Assembly: GCA_000955785.1 (NCBI GenBank) | Contig: JYOD01000074.1 | Span: 1-64,000 of the forward strand | DNA length: 64,000 nucleotides | Source: Burkholderiaceae bacterium 16 | Lineage (GTDB): Bacteria > Pseudomonadota > Gammaproteobacteria > Burkholderiales > Burkholderiaceae | Reading direction: 5' to 3' | Shown here: positions 61,924 to 64,000 of the stretch, in pieces | How positions within the stretch are numbered: the stretch's first letter is position 1 | Layout: each line of letters begins with the position of its first letter | Translations under genes and position numbers: made by a program | The notes under the pieces: model-generated | The model's input: the letters and a program-made list of their open reading frames with translations, nothing else | What the model was told of the DNA's origin: nothing | Database searches by the model: none

Positions 61924-62484
61924 ATGAGACCGCACCGGCCCCTTTTTGCTACGCTGCTCATCCTGGTGGGCGCGGCCGCCATACTGCTGCTGCCTGTGCC
62001 CGGCGCCTGGCGCGACGTTACGCATATCGTCAACGAGGTGACGATCGCGCAACCCGACGCGGTGGTGTTCGATTACGTCTCCACGCCCGCCAACTGGCCC
62101 GACTGGCATCCGTCTTCCCTGGCGGTGGCCGGCGCGGCGGACCATCCGCTGGTGCCTGGCGAGCAGGTTACCGAGACCTTCCTGGTGGCCGGGCGGCGCG
62201 GCAAGGTGGTGTGGACCGTGGTCGAGCGCAGCCGCCCCTCCGTCTGGATGATCCAGGGCACCATCGACGGGCGCGAGGCGGGAACGGTGCGCTACACGCT
62301 GGCCCCGACGCCGCAGGGCACGCGCTTCCGGCGTGACTTCAGCTACGCGGCGCCGAACCTTCTTTTTGCGCTGACCAACCGCCTGCTGCTGCGCAAGCGC
62401 ATCGAGGCCGAATCCACCGAGGCGGTCACCCGGCTGAGCGCGGTGCTGGAAGCCCGCAAGCCTGCGGCCGGGACGGGCGGCTGA
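61924..62484 (+). CDS. SRPBCC-family protein with N-terminal membrane anchor
   Basis: 186-aa protein. One N-terminal hydrophobic helix (FATLLILVGAAAILLLPV) is followed by a START/Bet-v1-like SRPBCC fold (VVFDYVSTPANWPDWHPSSL, EQVTETFLVAGRRGKVVWTV and a long C-terminal helix ending ALTNRLLLRKRIEAESTEAV). Such folds bind hydrophobic ligands. No enzymatic residues can be assigned. It is not clearly part of the efflux operon (173 bp gap). Confidence 0.8.
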   Translation: MRPHRPLFATLLILVGAAAILLLPVPGAWRDVTHIVNEVTIAQPDAVVFDYVSTPANWPDWHPSSLAVAGAADHPLVPGEQVTETFLVAGRRGKVVWTVVERSRPSVWMIQGTIDGREAGTVRYTLAPTPQGTRFRRDFSYAAPNLLFALTNRLLLRKRIEAESTEAVTRLSAVLEARKPAAGTGG

Positions 62485-62561
62485 CCAGGGCGCCGCCTTT
62501 GCCGCCGGGCTTGCCGGTCCGGGTCGTACCGTATACTGATCGGGCAAATCAATCGGAGCAG

Positions 62562-62831
62562 ATGGTGTCGGAAGAGAACCCGGCGTCCAAGGCAGGACGC
62601 AACCCAGAAACAGCGAACGCGCCGGAGCCGGCAGCGGCGGCCGCGGCATTACCGCCCAGGCCTGTTGCCCCGCCCACGCCGGATATCAACGATTGCTGCG
62701 GCAATGGCTGCGAGCCCTGCATTTTCGACCTGCACGCCGAGGCGATGGGGCGCTATCGCGCCGAACTCAAGGCGTGGCAGGCGCTCGCCGGCCAGACGGC
62801 GGACGCCAGCGCGGGTGGCCCCGTCTTCTGA
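62562..62831 (+). CDS. Oxidoreductase-like domain protein
   Basis: 89-aa protein. An Ala/Pro-rich N-terminus is followed by the conserved DINDCCGNGCEPCIFDLHAE motif (Oxidored-like N-terminal domain) and MGRYRAELKAWQA. The Cys-rich motif C-C-x2-G-C-x2-C may bind a metal. In eukaryotes the motif occurs in mitochondrial Oxld1 proteins. CGGAG precedes ATG 62562. The sirtuin gene follows 60 bp downstream and could be co-transcribed. Confidence 0.82.
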   Translation: MVSEENPASKAGRNPETANAPEPAAAAAALPPRPVAPPTPDINDCCGNGCEPCIFDLHAEAMGRYRAELKAWQALAGQTADASAGGPVF

Positions 62832-62891
62832 GCCGCCGGCGCCGGTTTTCCTGGCGAATACGCCACACGCAACGCACAAGGAGCCTTCCCC

Positions 62892-63758
62892 GTGCCCGTG
62901 CCCGTTACCGACCAGCCTGTCCTGGCCGATCTCCATGCGTTCGTGCAGGGCCATCCCCGCCTGCTTGTACTGACCGGGGCCGGCATCAGCACCGATTCCG
63001 GAATTCCTGGCTACCGCGACGCGCAGGGCAACTGGCAGCGCACGCCGCCCGTGCAGGCGCAGGACTTCTTCCGCTCGCACGCGGTGCGCCAGCGCTATTG
63101 GGCGCGCAGCATGCTGGGCTGGCCGGTGCTTGCCAATGCGCAGCCGAATGCCGCGCACTTCGCGCTGGCGCAATTGCAAACCGCCGGCTTCCTGCGCCAG
63201 TTGGTGACGCAGAACGTGGACGGCCTGCACCAGCGCGCCGGCAGTACCGGCGTGATCGAACTGCACGGCCACGTTGGCAGCGTGATCTGCCTGGATTGCG
63301 GCACGCGCCGGACACGGGCCTCGCTGCAATCGCAGCTGGAAGCCGAGAATCCCGACCTGGCGGCGTTGCGCGCCTTGCCCGCCTCCGATGGCGACGCCCA
63401 TCTTGAACTGGCCAGCTTCGAGGCGGTACGCATTCCCGCCTGCGGACAATGCGGCGGCGTGCTGAAACCCGACGTGGTGTTCTTCGGGGAATCCGTGCCG
63501 AGGGAACGCGTGGGTGCCAGCATGCAGGCGCTGGAGCAGGCCGATGCACTGCTGGTGATCGGTTCGTCGCTGACGGTGTTCTCGGGCTACCGCTTCTGCC
63601 TCGCCGCCGGCAAGCTGGGCAAGCCTGTCGCCGCGATCAACCTCGGGCAGACCCGTGCGGATGGGCTGCTCGCGCTGAAGGTGGATGTGTCTTGCGCGGC
63701 GGCGCTGACGGACCTGGTAGCGCGGCTGGACCTGCCCGCAAGCGTCGCCGGCCACTGA
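62892..63758 (+). CDS. NAD-dependent protein deacylase (sirtuin)
   Basis: 288-aa class II-like sirtuin removing acyl groups from lysine with NAD consumption. The NAD-binding GAGIS (29-33) is followed by TDSGIPGYRD; TQNVDGLHQRAG and catalytic H125 in ELHGH. The zinc site is C133-x2-C136 and C184-x2-C187. GSSLTVFSGYRF and INLGQTRAD close the Rossmann domain. Length is slightly above the bacterial norm, similar to mitochondrial SIRT4-like enzymes. The start is GTG 62892, preceded by AAGGAG at eight bases. Confidence 0.93.
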   Translation: MPVPVTDQPVLADLHAFVQGHPRLLVLTGAGISTDSGIPGYRDAQGNWQRTPPVQAQDFFRSHAVRQRYWARSMLGWPVLANAQPNAAHFALAQLQTAGFLRQLVTQNVDGLHQRAGSTGVIELHGHVGSVICLDCGTRRTRASLQSQLEAENPDLAALRALPASDGDAHLELASFEAVRIPACGQCGGVLKPDVVFFGESVPRERVGASMQALEQADALLVIGSSLTVFSGYRFCLAAGKLGKPVAAINLGQTRADGLLALKVDVSCAAALTDLVARLDLPASVAGH

Positions 63759-63775
63759 GCGCCCCTGTGCAAAGG

Positions 63776-64000
63776 CTACGGCGGCGTGGCCGTCGGGCAG
63801 GCTTCAGGGCGGATATAGAGCGTGCGCAGCGATACCATGCCGCGGGCGCGCATGCCGTGCTGCACGCCCGACGGCATCCATAGCGCGCGCTGCGGCGGAA
63901 CCAGCCACAACGACTGGCCGGCCGTGACTTCGACCACCCCGGCAACCGCTACCGGTGGGACCAGCCGGGGTGGCCGGTGGATGCGCCAAGGCAAGCTAGG
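63776..64000 (-). CDS. Cupin-domain fragment, AraC N-terminal-like (partial)
   Basis: Runs off the right window end. The frame contains GVVEVTAGQSLWLVPPQRAL followed by WMPSGVQHGMRARGMVSLRT and LYIRPEACPTATPP before a stop at 63776-63778. This is the N-terminal cupin part of AraC-type regulators, which normally continues for another 150 residues with an HTH. Either this is a truncated regulator ended beside the sirtuin gene, or a stand-alone cupin. No start is visible in the window. Confidence 0.5.
   Translation of the reverse strand, partial: PSLPWRIHRPPRLVPPVAVAGVVEVTAGQSLWLVPPQRALWMPSGVQHGMRARGMVSLRTLYIRPEACPTATPP

Noticed and set aside
1..64000. Search by eye for tRNA, rRNA, complete insertion sequences, integrases and replication origins
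   Set aside because: No cloverleaf-like sequence, rRNA segment, intact transposase, integrase or origin/partition cluster was recognised. A dedicated scan could still find a missed tRNA.

Overview
The window looks like a chromosomal segment of a Burkholderiaceae betaproteobacterium, most likely Cupriavidus or a close Ralstonia relative. The evidence is the high-GC coding style, a polyhydroxyalkanoate phasin with a PhaR-type operator, an orphan Bug-type solute receptor, many LysR regulators paired with divergent targets, an Omp32-type porin, and an RND efflux operon in the llpE-ceoA-ceoB-opcM (llpE-bpeEF-oprC) order known from Burkholderia. No rRNA, tRNA, CRISPR array or intact insertion sequence was found.

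Layout. 0-4.5 kb: ferredoxin-type reductase, GntR/FCD regulator, cytoplasmic DsbA-like protein, UBP zinc-finger protein, WrbA and a DUF3309 membrane peptide closed by a perfect hairpin terminator. 4.6-13.2 kb: a giant cyclic beta-1,2-glucan synthase. 13.2-20.3 kb: phasin with promoter, operator and terminator, an Fe-S uracil-DNA glycosylase, porin with LysR, a ChaA antiporter, OsmC and BON proteins. 20.4-25.7 kb: GlxA-type regulator, two tandem CPG2-like carboxypeptidases, then a decayed SnoaL-like gene beside a LysR gene that has lost most of its DNA-binding domain. 25.9-31.4 kb: CidR-like regulator with a palindrome facing cidA/lrgA-lrgB, an MFS exporter, glutaminase and a LysE exporter.

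31.5-42.7 kb is an accessory, visibly AT-richer stretch. It holds a C4/P4-immunity-like RNA structure with a small orphan gene, an SDR/LysR pair, a secreted trypsin-like protease with a lipoprotein partner, an IS30 transposase tail, a quinone oxidoreductase/LysR pair with two palindromes, an LprI-like remnant, a small lipoprotein, a NYN-LOTUS nuclease and a DUF2726 nuclease-fold protein.

42.8-51.8 kb: isochorismatase-like hydrolase, XapX protein, orphan pstS with a Pho-box-like site in reversed orientation, then a fused 5-oxoprolinase/hydantoinase, a wrecked pyroglutamyl peptidase gene and a Bug receptor. This block lies between two diverged direct copies of a short intergenic repeat plus the 3' end of a hydrolase gene. 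51.8-64 kb: Fe-S-type (SufR-like) regulator facing RidA across a 32-bp palindrome, the CeoR/LlpE/CeoAB-OpcM efflux locus, an SRPBCC protein, an oxidoreductase-like protein, a sirtuin and a partial cupin.

The most unusual items are the C4-like RNA locus, the protease-lipoprotein pair, the NYN-LOTUS/DUF2726 neighbourhood, the LlpE protein with a dismantled catalytic triad, the decayed pcp next to an intact oxoprolinase, and the very clean palindromic operators at 38.7 and 52.5 kb.
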